Source: Nymphaea colorata
Lineage: Eukaryota > Streptophyta > Magnoliopsida > Nymphaeales > Nymphaeaceae
Assembly (NCBI RefSeq): GCF_008831285.2
Contig: NC_045143.1
Span: 13,723,151 to 13,787,150, forward strand
Reading direction: 5' to 3'
DNA: 64,000 nt
Shown here: in pieces, positions 35,401-45,569 of the stretch
Numbering within the stretch: the stretch's first letter is position 1
How the letters are laid out: each line of letters begins with the position of its first letter
Program-made: the position numbers and the translations under genes
The notes under the pieces: generated by a model
Seen by the model: the letters and a program-made list of their open reading frames with translations, nothing else
Told to the model about the DNA's origin: nothing
Database searches by the model: none

Positions 35401-38400
35401 CACTTGGGTTTTCCTTTTGAAAGAAAGGTCTGAAGTTATATGTACTCTCAAGAACCTTATTATTGAAATAAAGACCCAGTTTGGTATTTTTGTTAAAAGC
35501 ATTCGCATTGATAACACTCTTGAGTTCAAGGCATCTACCTTAATGAAATTTTACCCTGATAGTGACATTTCCCCTCAGTTTACTTGTCCCTATTCCTCTC
35601 AACAAAATAGAGTAGCTGAGCGAAAAACATCGCCAACTTTTAAATGTGGCGCATTCCCTAATGCTTCATACTCATTTACCTGCATATTTTTGGGAAGATG
35701 CCATCCTCACTACCTGTTACTTGACCAACCGTTTACCCTCATCCTCCATTGACAACGAGGTTCCCATTAAACTTGTGCACCCGCAACGACCCTTGTTTCC
35801 GATCACTTCCAAAATATTTGGTTGCACATGCTTTGTTCACATCTTTGGGCCTACACGTGATAAATTGGTTGCTCAAACAATTAAATGTATCTTTATTGGC
35901 CACTCCAGAAATCATAAAGGTTATAAATGCTTTGACCTATTGACTCAAAAGGAGTACATCAGTGCGAATGTCACTTTCTTTGAGTCTCAGCCTTATTATA
36001 GTCTCTCTCCTACCTCTATTGAGATCCCACAATCATCTGACCCACTACCTATTCCTCTCATTCCATTGGAGTCATTCCCATGTGAGTCTCCTTCTGTTGT
36101 TTCCAAGTTTCGTGATCCTCCGCTGGTCACACACGTCGACAGGACCCGTCTCATGATCATTCTCCAGCTTCTTCTCAGGAGGCAAGTACATCTGAGGTGA
36201 GTATACATAGTCCATTTGAGCCCACTATAGCTATATCCGATCCCTGTCAGGACTTACCTATTTCTCTTAGCAAAGGCAAGCGACAGTGTACTTTGCATCC
36301 CATATCTCATTTTGTTTTTACTGACGGTGTTGGTCAAAGTATGCAATAGTTTATTCAATCTCTGACTGTCCATGCAGTTCCTACTTGTCACCAATAGGCA
36401 TTATTAATACCCAATGGAGACAAGCTATGCAAGGAGATGGATGCCTTGGTTCAGCAGGGCACCTGGGAACTTGTTGATCTTCCTCCTGATTGTGACATTA
36501 TAATGGCTCCAAGTGGGTATTCACCGTGAAATATCATTTTGATGGTTCTATGAAAATATACAAAGCTAGGTTGGTTGCTAAGGGCTACACATAGATCTAT
36601 GGTGTTGATTCCTTTGAGACTTTTTCTCCTATTGCCCGGTTGAGAACCATTCGTCTTATAATCTCCGTGGTTGTAGACCATGACTAACACATATATCAGT
36701 TTGATGTCAAAAATGTCCTTTTGTATGGTAATCTCGATGAAACTATCTATACGCAATAACTATCAGGGTTTGAACGACAGAAGGAGTGTGGAAAAATGTG
36801 CAGACTGAAAAAGGCTATATATGGACTCAAGCAGAGTCCTCGTGCGTGGTTACACAAGTTCTCTGAGGTGGTCTCAAAGTGTGGCTTTGTGAGATCCCCT
36901 CTGATCATTCTCTATTTATTAAAAAGAAATGTTGATGATATTATCCTAACAGATGATTCCGATCAAGAAATTTTTGATACATAGTTGTTTCTTCAAAAAC
37001 ACTTTGTGATGAAAGATCTTGGTCAACTATGATATTTCCTAGGAATAGAGGTTGCTCGATACAGGGAAGGTGTAATTTTATCTCAACAGAAGTATGTTCT
37101 TGATTTATTGTAGCTTGTAGGACACCCGAATGCCAGGAGCTAAACTGGCTACTCTATCTATGAATCCACACATACATCTTCATGATGACCAATCAGAATT
37201 AGTGGATTCTCGATCATACAGATCTCTTATTGGGAAACTCCTTTATCTTACTGTGACCAAACTAGACATTAGCGTTGCAGTGGGGAAGCTAAGTCAATTC
37301 ATGGAAAGACTCAGGAAAATTCATTAGATGCAGCATTAATGGTGACCAAATATTTGAAATCGTCTCCAGGTAAAGGACTTTTGTTCACAAAAGGCAAGAC
37401 CTTGGAAGTCGAAGCCTATGGTAATGCGGACTATGCTGGCTCAGTCGAAGACAGAAAGTCTACCACAAAATTCTATGTATTTATGGGAAGCAACCTTATA
37501 TCCGGGAAAAGCAAAAAGCAAGGTGTGGTGTTAAGATTTAGTGCAGAATACTGTAGTTGAAATGAGTTGAGCTAAATCCATACTATCTAGCCTAAGTGCA
37601 TCAATTTTTCTTACAATGAGGAGGTATTGTGACAATAGAGCAGCCACATACATTACAAACAATCCAGTTTTTTATGAGAGAACTAAACATATTGAAGTGG
37701 ACTGCCATTACTTTTGGGGCCTTGTTCAAGGAGGTACCATAGCCACCATTCATGTATCATCTGAAGATCAAACTGCATGTCTTAATCTCTTCCTATTAGT
37801 GATTTCTCTAGATGTTGTGACAAACTGAGCATGATTAATATGTATGCTCCAACTTGACGGGGAGTGTTGAGTTAGAAGACTTTTAAGTTTTTAGGTTCTC
37901 CTTTGCAATATTTAATCGTTAGGAGTTATCTTTGAACATTTCTCTATTTTGGTTGATGTTATTTGTAAGTCTCTACCACTGGCCTAATCTATTTATTATG
38001 GAGATTAGGGTTAGTTAATAAAATGTTTTTCTTTCTCTAAAACTGCCGGCTGTAACACTTATGATGTGATGGACTTCTCATGCTAGGGCCAAACTGTCCT
38101 ATGACTTCGATCATTGTCTGTAAAGTAGGTAATTTACAACATTGGATGCAATCCTAGCTTGGTTGAACCACCTGATTATCACTTGAAATTATAACTCGGC
38201 CGACTTTTTGTCTTTATTCCTTCTTGAAGTGATTTGTTGAAGTTTTTCTTTTTGTTACAGTTCCAATACCACGATTGACAATTCTTTTTCCTTGCAAATG
38301 AACATTTATGGGACCCTTCCTAACATGGTTTTCTTTGAATGTAAAACACCCGTCTGCTTCTTCAACTTGTAACCTTTCTTCTACACATGCAATGATTATA

Positions 38401-41400
38401 TTTGACTCAGTTTCATATTGAAAATTGTGCTGTGTTTTGTCAGTCTTCATGTTGAAAATTGTGTTGTGTTTTGTCAGTCTCCTTTTTTGATTGCTTCATG
38501 TGCTCATAGATTACTTTCCTGATCTCCTCTGTAGAGTTATGTTATGCCTTTACACTTAAGACTCCAAGCTGATGTATTTGATTCTATAAATGCTGCCTCT
38601 GAATGTTCCACAGTACTTCTTACATGTTATAGCATTGAATCCTTAGTTTGGCAGCGAGTCCATTATCATGAGGGTCTGTGACTCCAAGCCTATGTTATTT
38701 GATTCTATAAATGCTGCCCCTGAGTGTTCCACAATACTTCTTGCATGTTATAGCATTTAAATCCTGAGTTTGGCAGCGTGCCCATTTCCATGAGGACCTG
38801 TAAACATTCTTGTTCCTTGGTTTTCAGACTCAACATGTTGCATGCTAGGATTGCTTGCTGTGGAACCACCTTCAACTGATTTTAGTAAACTTACAAACAA
38901 AAATATAACATATAATATGTTTTATTGAAACTAACACATATAGTATTCATAAAATTAAGTACATACTGCTATAAATTTGAGCTTACTGATTAGACTAATT
39001 GTACTGACACAGTAAATTGAACATATTAGTTCAAGCATACTACAGTTTTATACAACTTGACAGAAATATTGAGAAATAAAGACAAAGCTTGATGGTAATA
39101 TCAAGAAAACAGTGAATACAGGTGCTGAATAGAAAACAGAATATATTTCACATAAAGGGTTCAAAAGAAGCATAGGGCAAAATGAGATAAACATCTCTTA
39201 TTTATAGGGACAGAAAAACATGAGAAAGGGACAGAAAAACATGAGAAAGAGAGGATGGAGCTGGCTGTTGGGCTATCTCCAACGGTTCCCAAAAGAGCTG
39301 TTGGACAAGCCAAGTGGCTAGCAGACTGGTCCTTGACCAGTCAAAAGAAAAAGAAAAATGCAAAAACATCTGTTATATATGGATCTTAAATCTTAACAAG
39401 TCTACATATATTAAATTTTAATATTTAATTAGTATATTACATTTGAATTTGTGTTAGTAGCTTGAAAAAAAAAGAAGAAGAAAAAAAAAAGAGAGTAGGT
39501 AACCATATCTGGATGTTGTTTAAAATACTGTATCAGATTAATCCAGTGTATCCCTTTGTGTTTAGAACTCACCATGATTCTGCTGATGCTCAGTTCATAA
39601 TAGTTTGGCCTTGTAGGTAACTGTCACGTGAACCTCAACTCAATAAATGGGGAATAAGTCACAATCAAGTCATTTGTAAGATGATGTCGGCAGTTATGCA
39701 ATTTGAAATAGGGCATAATGGTTTCTTCCTTAGAAGGACATGTCCAAAGGACCAGACTCATAGTTCTCAACAAGAAAAGAAAGAGGGCAGGCGGGATCTT
39801 CTTTCAAAGCATTTTTGCCAAAAAAGCAAGGGTGCCTTCCAGTAAACAACAGCGTTTCCTTTCCACTTGAATCATTACATGAACATATGAAATCCAATTC
39901 CCACCCCGACATGTTGAAGAAGAAGAATAAGAAAAGAAGTAGGGCTGTCATTTCATAGAAAATTAAAAAGAAAAGAATGGCAGGAGAAGAAAAGAATAAA
40001 GAAGCAGATGCGGGAAGGGAAAAAGAAAAAAAATGATTGCATGTCTGCTGGTTTTCCACATTTTCTTCTTCTTTCCCTTTTCTCTTCTCTCATGTATGTA
40101 GAGTGGGCTGCACGTTCCTTCGATTCTTTCTTATCAGTATTATATTAGGTTTTGCAAATATGACATTTTTTAGAAAATTTACAACACAAAATTTGAAAGT
40201 GGTTTCCTTGATTCGTGAATATAACTGTATGGGGTCCACCGTATCATTTCATCTCTTACATAAGATACATTGCCAAGATTATTTTTGCATGATAATCTTA
40301 GGTAATTCCTCGTATGCTGCTTGGTGATATACGGGAAATCCATGAGATCTGAATGAGCGGTATATGCTCATCACACTTACATTTCTGAAAAGATTCATCT
40401 ATCACTGTTGAACTTGAACAGCTGTCAAAAGAAGGCTAACAAAAGTATTTGCATTCTCTTATGCTGAACATTCTTATAAATTTATGGGCTTCTGAAGAAA
40501 CTTGATGTCATCAAAATTTTAGGCATGATAGACCAGCTGCTGTGCATGCATTGAAAGTTTTTGATTCCCTGCCATACGACATTTACATTTATCTAGACTG
40601 CTTTTTATGTGCATTAAGCAGTCATTGTTTTTCAATACATCAGTGTTTTTTCTTGTACTGTTCATACTTCGCAGACTGTCTTATCCTTTTCTATTACTGC
40701 ACTTGTTGGGCTATTTACATTGCTATACTGCCAATCTCTCCTTCTACATATATTTCTTGCATTCCAGGTACATGAAGAGACGCCACCTTATAGATGTCAC
40801 TGAGATATTTAGATTGCTCAATGTTGAGAAGAAGTACCGAATGGTTAAGCTGGGTTTCTATTTGAGCCTTTTTTTCATTATAATCTACAGGTTTGTTTCC
40901 TACCTTGAGAAAAAAAAATTATTGGTCTTTTTTTATGTCTTTTATATTTATTCATTTCTTCGTTAGTGTACTTATAGCATTTAGATGTAATATTTTTCTC
41001 AATGCTTCAAAGTTCAAAGTTTCAAACAAGCACACAATGATGAGGAGAGATATGGTAGTCTGTTTTCCCTTTGATGTGGTGTCATTGCAAGTCGGAAGTA
41101 CCACCACTCGTGTGTAGCATAGTATCTAAAGGGCTTTCAGAACTCCTGACTGTGAACCCTCCTCTGGGCAAACAGTCTTAGTCTGCTCAAACATAGATAA
41201 TTGATAGTGATTAGATTCGATTTAAGTACTTGTGTATATATTTGGCTTAATGGGATTGGAGGCCATGGAATGTAAGTTATGCTGTTGCTTCTATCTGGGG
41301 TGCTGAATAAAGGAAAACCCTGTTCAGTGTTAAATAATGTCTCACAATTCTATCTGGTTTTATAAAGCTTTTGTTTTTCTCTTCTGGTTGCATGGGATGA

Positions 41401-42037
41401 GGAGGATATGTGGAGCATTACCCAGATGTATGACCACAATACGAATAAACTTTGTTCAGATCGTGTCATATTTATGAAGCTTCAGTAATTCATTTAACTT
41501 TCAAACTTCCAATTTAGTTCGGATATGAAGTTCCATTGAGTGGGGGTTGATCCTGGAACAATTTTTCAGCAGTGTTCATTGTACTAGCAATTGTTTTAGT
41601 TATCCGCTGACTCTGATGTCACTGATTCTGATTCATGGTCCAGTGAAGCAAAGAAATATGGAAAAAACAAGGAAAAAGCGATCTGTTCTATGGTACCTGG
41701 ATAATGTCTGGCCCACTCTGTTATTATTTCGCACCCAACTTTGGATCTATGAGTCCAACCTGTCACTGATTTCGTTCTCCTTTTCATTGGATTACTATTA
41801 GTAAATATTTATTCTAAAACCTTAGGATAGTGGGATTCAAAAACTTAGCATAATGGCTTGATGTTGCTGTTGCTTTACTCGTTCCTTTTTTGTTAATATC
41901 ACTGCAAGTACTTTCATCATCATATGAATGCACTACTCTCTCTCTCTCTCTCACAGACAACTATTTTCCCATGGTGCAGGCTTGTTGTATCAGCAGTTGT
42001 TGCACTTATTGAGTTAGATGATGGTGAGGCATTTTGA
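29489..42037 (+). CDS. CNIH: Protein cornichon homolog (ER cargo receptor), four coding exons
   Basis: Cornichon proteins are ER membrane cargo receptors that load selected membrane proteins into COPII vesicles. Exons: 29489-29563, 30004-30185, 40768-40890 and 41980-42037, all with GT/AG introns, giving 145 residues, the usual plant length. A hydrophobic segment at residues 5-24 is followed by the family signature [18 protein letters not shown] (30-47), PEF (52-54), a second hydrophobic stretch (about 54-80), then [17 protein letters not shown] (87-103) and a third membrane segment before the acidic end LDDGEAF. The start ATG has a good context (AAAATGG). There are no stops or frameshifts across the splices, so it is probably functional. 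Introns are about 440, 10,582 and 1,089 bases; the second is packed with transposons. Which of the plant paralogs it is cannot be decided. Confidence 0.95.
32839..33031 (+). repeat. 5' LTR of the copia element
   Basis: 193 bp, TG...CA bounded, same length as the 3' LTR with scattered substitutions and small indels. It is preceded by the target duplication CTTAT. Confidence 0.95.
33032..33043 (+). promoter_or_regulatory. Copia primer binding site (tRNA-iMet type, mutated)
   Basis: TGGTATTAGAGG directly abuts the 5' LTR and matches the canonical TGGTATCAGAGC at all but two positions. Confidence 0.85.
33191..33233 (+). other. Perfect 18-bp hairpin in the copia leader
   Basis: GGGAACCTAATCACACAT (33191-33208) is followed by a 7-base loop GAGAGGT and the exact reverse complement ATGTGTGATTAGGTTCCC (33216-33233). 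It lies about 150 bases downstream of the primer binding site and ahead of the recognisable gag, where retroelements often keep packaging or dimerisation structures. Confidence 0.9.
33540..37830 (+). pseudogene. Copia gag-pol relic
   Basis: Readable parts: a Gly/Arg-rich gag tail with the knuckle C-terminal half YCGKI-stop-HLEDRC (about 33958-33993); protease WFIDSGAS (34757-34780); pre-integrase [14 protein letters not shown]...[11 protein letters not shown] (about 35147-35262); integrase core with [15 protein letters not shown] (about 35371-35416), [10 protein letters not shown] (about 35500) and [18 protein letters not shown] (about 35571-35624); reverse transcriptase with GTWELVDLP (about 36462), [11 protein letters not shown] (about 36560), [15 protein letters not shown] (36806-36850) and the catalytic box as NVDD (about 36928-36939); and RNase H with YGNADYAGS (37419-37445) and [10 protein letters not shown] (37616-37645). 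Many stops and frameshifts, the altered YVDD tyrosine and an inserted solo LTR make it dead. Confidence 0.88.
34241..34744 (-). mobile_element. Reversed solo LTR inserted between copia gag and protease
   Basis: On the minus strand this reads from TGTTGGAAATTAAGGACTAG (at 34744) through about 504 bases. ACATG occurs immediately on both sides (34236-34240 and 34745-34749), a 5-bp target duplication. Removing the insert joins CCCCACATG to TACTACTTGG and the protease box WFIDSGAS follows. The far end does not finish in a clean CA, so the exact 3' boundary may have mutated. No internal domains or second LTR are present, hence a solo LTR. It contains an inverted pair CCAATGGCTAGA / TCTAGCCATTGG at about 34496-34520. 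Confidence 0.75.
37865..38057 (+). repeat. 3' LTR of the copia element
   Basis: 193 bp, preceded by the polypurine-like GACGGGGAG and followed by the target duplication CTTAT. Same boundaries as the 5' LTR. Confidence 0.95.
38560..38799. repeat. Tandem duplication, 120-bp unit
   Basis: GACTCCAAGC starts at 38560 and again at 38680. Each unit contains TTTGATTCTATAAATGCTGC, GTTCCACA, TGTTATAGCATT and GTTTGGCAGCG in the same order, with modest divergence. Confidence 0.9.
39060..39398 (-). mobile_element. Related reversed LTR fragment
   Basis: On the plus strand, GGAGCTGGCTGTTGGGCTA, CTCCAACGG and CTGGTCC-type text at about 39255-39340 parallels GAAGTTGGCTGTTGGGCCAG and its neighbours in the solo LTR at 34465-34535, in the same order. 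The minus-strand start TGTTAAGATTTAAGATCC (at 39398) would be its 5' end. The other boundary and a target duplication could not be fixed. Confidence 0.5.
41938..41954. repeat. (CT)n tract before the last cornichon exon
   Basis: A run of CT dinucleotides in intron 3 lies about 25 bases before the CAG acceptor at 41979 and may contribute to its pyrimidine tract. Confidence 0.85.
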
Positions 42038-44180
42038 AGACTATCATTTGGTGGCTTGCAATAGTGGATGCAGTGTTGAGATTGTTTGAGTCTTCATGTT
42101 CGTCATCTAGTAAAGCTTGCTGCAGCAAATTTTCATGCCCGTGGAGTATAACATTTGCAAATCAGGATATGCTTTTCCGACACCCTGATTGTTACAGAGA
42201 AGTCCAATTTCAATGATTTAAAACAAGTTCTGTACCATTAACTTCTTGGATCATTTTAAATGCTGCAACGTTGGATATGTGAATGGCTAACCATGGCTGG
42301 AAACTTTCCTAGTTTAAAAAGATCAGAGCTGTTGGAATTTGATGGGCTGATGCCTGATTTTGGCACTGATTTGAGATGGTAGAACACTAATGCATCTGGC
42401 TACGTCGGTGAACTCCAGTTCAGATGCCGTTACTGTGCTTGTCTGCTGGCAACTTTGAATTATACCATCAAAGGAGTAGGCGTTCATGTGGTGCTCTATC
42501 CATTACTGGGACTTGTTTCAGCTCGTGCCTTGTGCAGCCTGAGAGAAACTGCCGCTACGTGGTTGGAAGCTCAGGACGTTTCGAAATTAGCTAGCTTCAT
42601 GATTAGCTTTAGGTATGCGCGTAGTCATAGACCAAGTATTCAAAAGCATCAGCCCCATAATTGAATGTTAAAGCAATTTGTAGGTCCATGGAGGGGAGGG
42701 AAGGAAATTTGAATGTGCCTTCCTAGGTCTGTGGCTCCTTGTATCAAAAGGAGGGCATTTTTCGTTTCGTAGTGTGAGCTGCATGTTGTTTTATTCGTGA
42801 GGTCTAGGTCTCGGTGGCATGAAAACTTGATGAAGGACTATGTTTTGTGAAGAAAGTTCCTTGTACTTTAACGAGGTTTATCATGGGAGAGAAGACCTGC
42901 AGAGGCCAAAGCTCTTCCTCCTGTCCCTAGGGTTCATGGTTGCTTTGAGTCCTGGCTTGCATTGTGAGGAGAACATCCCTTGCCCATCACCACCTTTTGC
43001 AAGCCGTGGGAGTTTTCTTTTGTGCCAACCATTCTTGTTTGGAGGCTGGCAAGGAATGGCTTTATTTCAATTGGACTTTGTTAGGTATTCCTTTTCAATA
43101 CAATAACTAAAAGGAATTGTATTTTGGTTTCCAGACACTAGATTAGTGCGGTTTTTTGTCAATCTTGGTTTGCCAAAAAAAGTTGGTCTAGTGCAAAAGC
43201 TGGCTTTATTAGGAATATGCTTTGCTTGCAATCTAGAATTTTTACGTGTACAGTGACAAGATGATAGGTTTTACATCAGTCCAAGAGGAATTCTTTTCTC
43301 AAAGTGTTTTTCCAGGGGGCTGTTTGCAGAAAAGTAAAGGTATTCTAAGCCTTTTAAATGCTAGGTGAATAGTTCAAAAGTTTCATGCTGATTTTTAAGA
43401 ATGAAACACTACGATACCATGCTGATGCACCGAAAGTGCTCCGGTTTCAAGGACCCTATAAAAGAGGAAAAAAAAAAGATCTACGACCTGGATCTAGCTC
43501 TGTGAATCCATACTATCATAGATCTGATCATTTAGATACGATCCTTTTGCATGGATCACACCCAAGGGACCAAAACTAAACAAAATAGAAGATAACTCTA
43601 AACAACATTCTAGATGCAAGAATATTCTATTTAGCTGCACCAGGTTTGACACCAAACGACTTCTCCCACCCCTGCTTCATTGAAAAATCATTTTAAAATG
43701 CATTTAAAGCCATGAACCACCAATATTCATGTTCTTAGTATCCGAACCCCTGCGAGGAAGAAAAGCCTATCATTTATCTGTTGGAGTATACTAAATGGTT
43801 GGTGGGTATTTCTTCCTGTTCAGGTAAAGCTCAAGTTTTAGGTTGTATGAGCTAGCAAAAGCAGGCTGAAGGATGAATATGCATGTGCATCTATCTAAAA
43901 ACAAGAGGATGAATTTGAAAAACTAAAAAAGTAAGACAGGAATCAAGAAATAGCAAAATAGCAAATAAGATAAGAACAGTATGAAAAAACTGATCAGTCT
44001 TGAGGTTCCACTAGATTTCCACTATTTAAAAGATCAAATGAAAGAAGAATTCAAACAAACTTTGTCTGGCAGTTGCATTCTCACTTGAAGAAGAATGGAG
44101 ATACCCATAGTGGGGCTGCAATGGTCCTCCTGAAACGAAGCTGGTTATGTACGCTGTGCTGGTGCACGAAAATTTGGTGT
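42038..44180. other. Cornichon 3' flank; no further gene recognised
   Basis: The first few hundred bases are presumably the cornichon 3' untranslated region. I could not pick one convincing polyadenylation signal. Open frames at 42455-43106 show no domain. Confidence 0.4.
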
Positions 44181-44188
44181 GCCATTAC

Positions 44189-44263
44189 ATGATGAAATTG
44201 CCCTATTTAATAGAAAAAGAATTTATTATATGATGAAATTGCCCTATTTAATAGAAAAAGAAT
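44189..44263. repeat. Tandem duplication, about 41-bp unit
   Basis: ATGATGAAATTGCCCTATTT followed by AATAGAAAAAGAAT occurs twice in direct succession, identical by eye over the shared part. Confidence 0.95.
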
Positions 44264-44269
44264 CTTTTT

Positions 44270-45200
44270 GTAAAAACAAAAAGGGAATAAAAAAGTGAAA
44301 AGACTTAAAAGAACATTGCTTTTTCAATAATTTCAAATCTGTCTCCTTTTTCTTTTGGCCTACACGCAACTCTGTCTTCTCCTGAAAGGGCACTTCAAGT
44401 CTGAACTTTCTTCTTCTTACTTGGAAACCGTAAGAAAAAGAGATGGAAATGATTTTGATTCCCAAGATGGACACCATGATTGACTTGATTTCTGGATACA
44501 TGAATATCATTGGATGGTAAAAAAGCAACTGCATGCTGGGAAGAAGGCAAACTTATCAAACCTGATCGTTTAGATCCAAACTTCTCAGCCTGTTGTTACG
44601 TGCAGGAGACCCATAACATCATTGAACGTGCTTTTCCTCACCAACCATGTGATTGCTGCGGCCCTGTGGATCCCACCCGTTCCCTCTTTCTTCTCCAGAA
44701 GCAGGAACCCGTGGCGGGGATGAATGGATTATAATTATATGGGAGGTCAAGTTGCTCCCGACCATGCGGGCGGCACGTGACCTGCTTCTTCCGTCTCCCT
44801 CTCTAGTCTCTGTTCACCGCAGCCTCTTGACAGTTGCCCGCTTGGACGATGAAGGTCGTTTTGAATGCAACCATTCAATGAATGAGTTCTCACCAATCTT
44901 TTGATGTCGATGATGAATTCGTGACTCACTGTTGAAAATATCCATTACCAACGGGACGTCCCTTGGTTATTATTGCGCAAGTTGCATTCATTTAACCAGC
45001 ATTCCTTTTGATCTTTTATTTCTTTCCCCCCTTGTCCTTAAATGCAGTTTGCCCCCGTTTGTTGGACAATAATTAGCATTCATATGCCCCCGTTTCCCCC
45101 AAGTACTCTATTTAACAAGCACAACTACAATGTAGGAGGGTGTTTTAAGGAGGTAGATAAATGGGAACATAGGTAATTGTTCTTCATGTTTTACCTTCGT
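44270..45200. other. No gene recognised
   Basis: A somewhat GC-richer patch at about 44580-44850 holds short plus-strand frames without recognisable domains. Confidence 0.4.
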
Positions 45201-45212
45201 GCTGTTGCCGTA

Positions 45213-45567
45213 GGGCTGTACACGAGCCAGCCCACCGAGCCGAGCTCGACTCGACTCACAGAACTCAAGTTGGAACTCGACTTGACTCACAAAAGCCAAG
45301 TTGGAACTTGACTCAACTCCACAATGCAGCATTGAGCTCAAGCTCAACTCATTTAACTCGTTTACGCTAAGTCTGCCTTGTTCCTTTAACTTGTTAACTC
45401 GTTTATTTGCTATGGATTTTACTAGTCTCTCATTATATTTTAGCATTCATTATTTAGTCGAACCAAGTCAAGTTCTTACTCATTTAACATTTTAATCATT
45501 TCAATTGGAGCTCAAATCGTTTATAAACGAGTAGAGTTCGATTTCGCTCGACCCATTGTACAGCTTA
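45213..45567. repeat. Dispersed repeat with GAGCTCGACTCGA-type core and inverted ends
   Basis: The left end reads AGGGCTGTACACGAGCC. The right end reads GGCTCGACC-like text (CGCTCGACCCATTGTACAGCTT), whose reverse complement AAGCTGTACA pairs with the left end. The core is made of degenerate GAGCTCGACTCGACTCA / ACTCGACTTGACTCA units. It has the same architecture as the elements at 823-1272 and 52791-53070. Confidence 0.6.
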
Positions 45568-45569
45568 GC

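Larger units (their letters stand above)
32839..38057 (+). mobile_element. Complete but degenerate Ty1/copia retrotransposon in cornichon intron 2
   Basis: The element is 5,219 bp with two 193-bp LTRs (32839-33031 and 37865-38057). Both begin TGTTGA(A/G)TTAGAAGACT and end TGTAACA. Flanking 5-bp target duplications are perfect: CTTAT at 32834-32838 and 38058-38062. A primer binding site follows the 5' LTR and a purine run GACGGGGAG precedes the 3' LTR. The polyprotein runs on the plus strand, in the same direction as the host gene, in copia order (protease, integrase, reverse transcriptase, RNase H). Many stops and about two dozen LTR differences by eye indicate an old insertion. Confidence 0.95.
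32270..38150. repeat. Tandem triplication (about 220-bp unit) of a hAT transposase segment, split by copia
   Basis: Three related units carry, in order, a (C/T)TC(A/T)TGATATGATG-like motif, GCCAAGG-like text, TGTAAAGCG-like text and TTTACAACA. The positions are about 32402-32490 (unit 1), 32635-32712 (unit 2) and 32832-32838 continuing at 38058-38138 (unit 3). The segments preceding these motifs (TTTTGGCTAC-(T/A)TC-(T/C)-ATGCAAGC) also correspond at 32597 and 32798. The third unit is interrupted exactly at the copia insertion site. Unit 2 encodes the [10 protein letters not shown] segment of the transposase. Confidence 0.72.
31440..38450 (-). pseudogene. hAT-family transposase relic, interrupted by a copia element
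   Basis: Read on the minus strand, pieces appear in the order expected for plant hAT transposases with a BED finger and DUF659. First comes RKGPINVH...[10 protein letters not shown] (about 38340-38214), resembling the linker after the BED finger. Next is FQEIVEAIL...[12 protein letters not shown] with [13 protein letters not shown] (32738-32505). Then come [20 protein letters not shown] and [14 protein letters not shown] (31889-31701), the DUF659 catalytic-core region with TPCA-HCIDL. Finally a decayed NLYKHRKGL...EWNNSK segment lies at about 31600-31500. Numerous stops and a tandem triplication make it inactive. It sits antisense inside cornichon intron 2. Boundaries and terminal repeats were not found. 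Confidence 0.78.
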
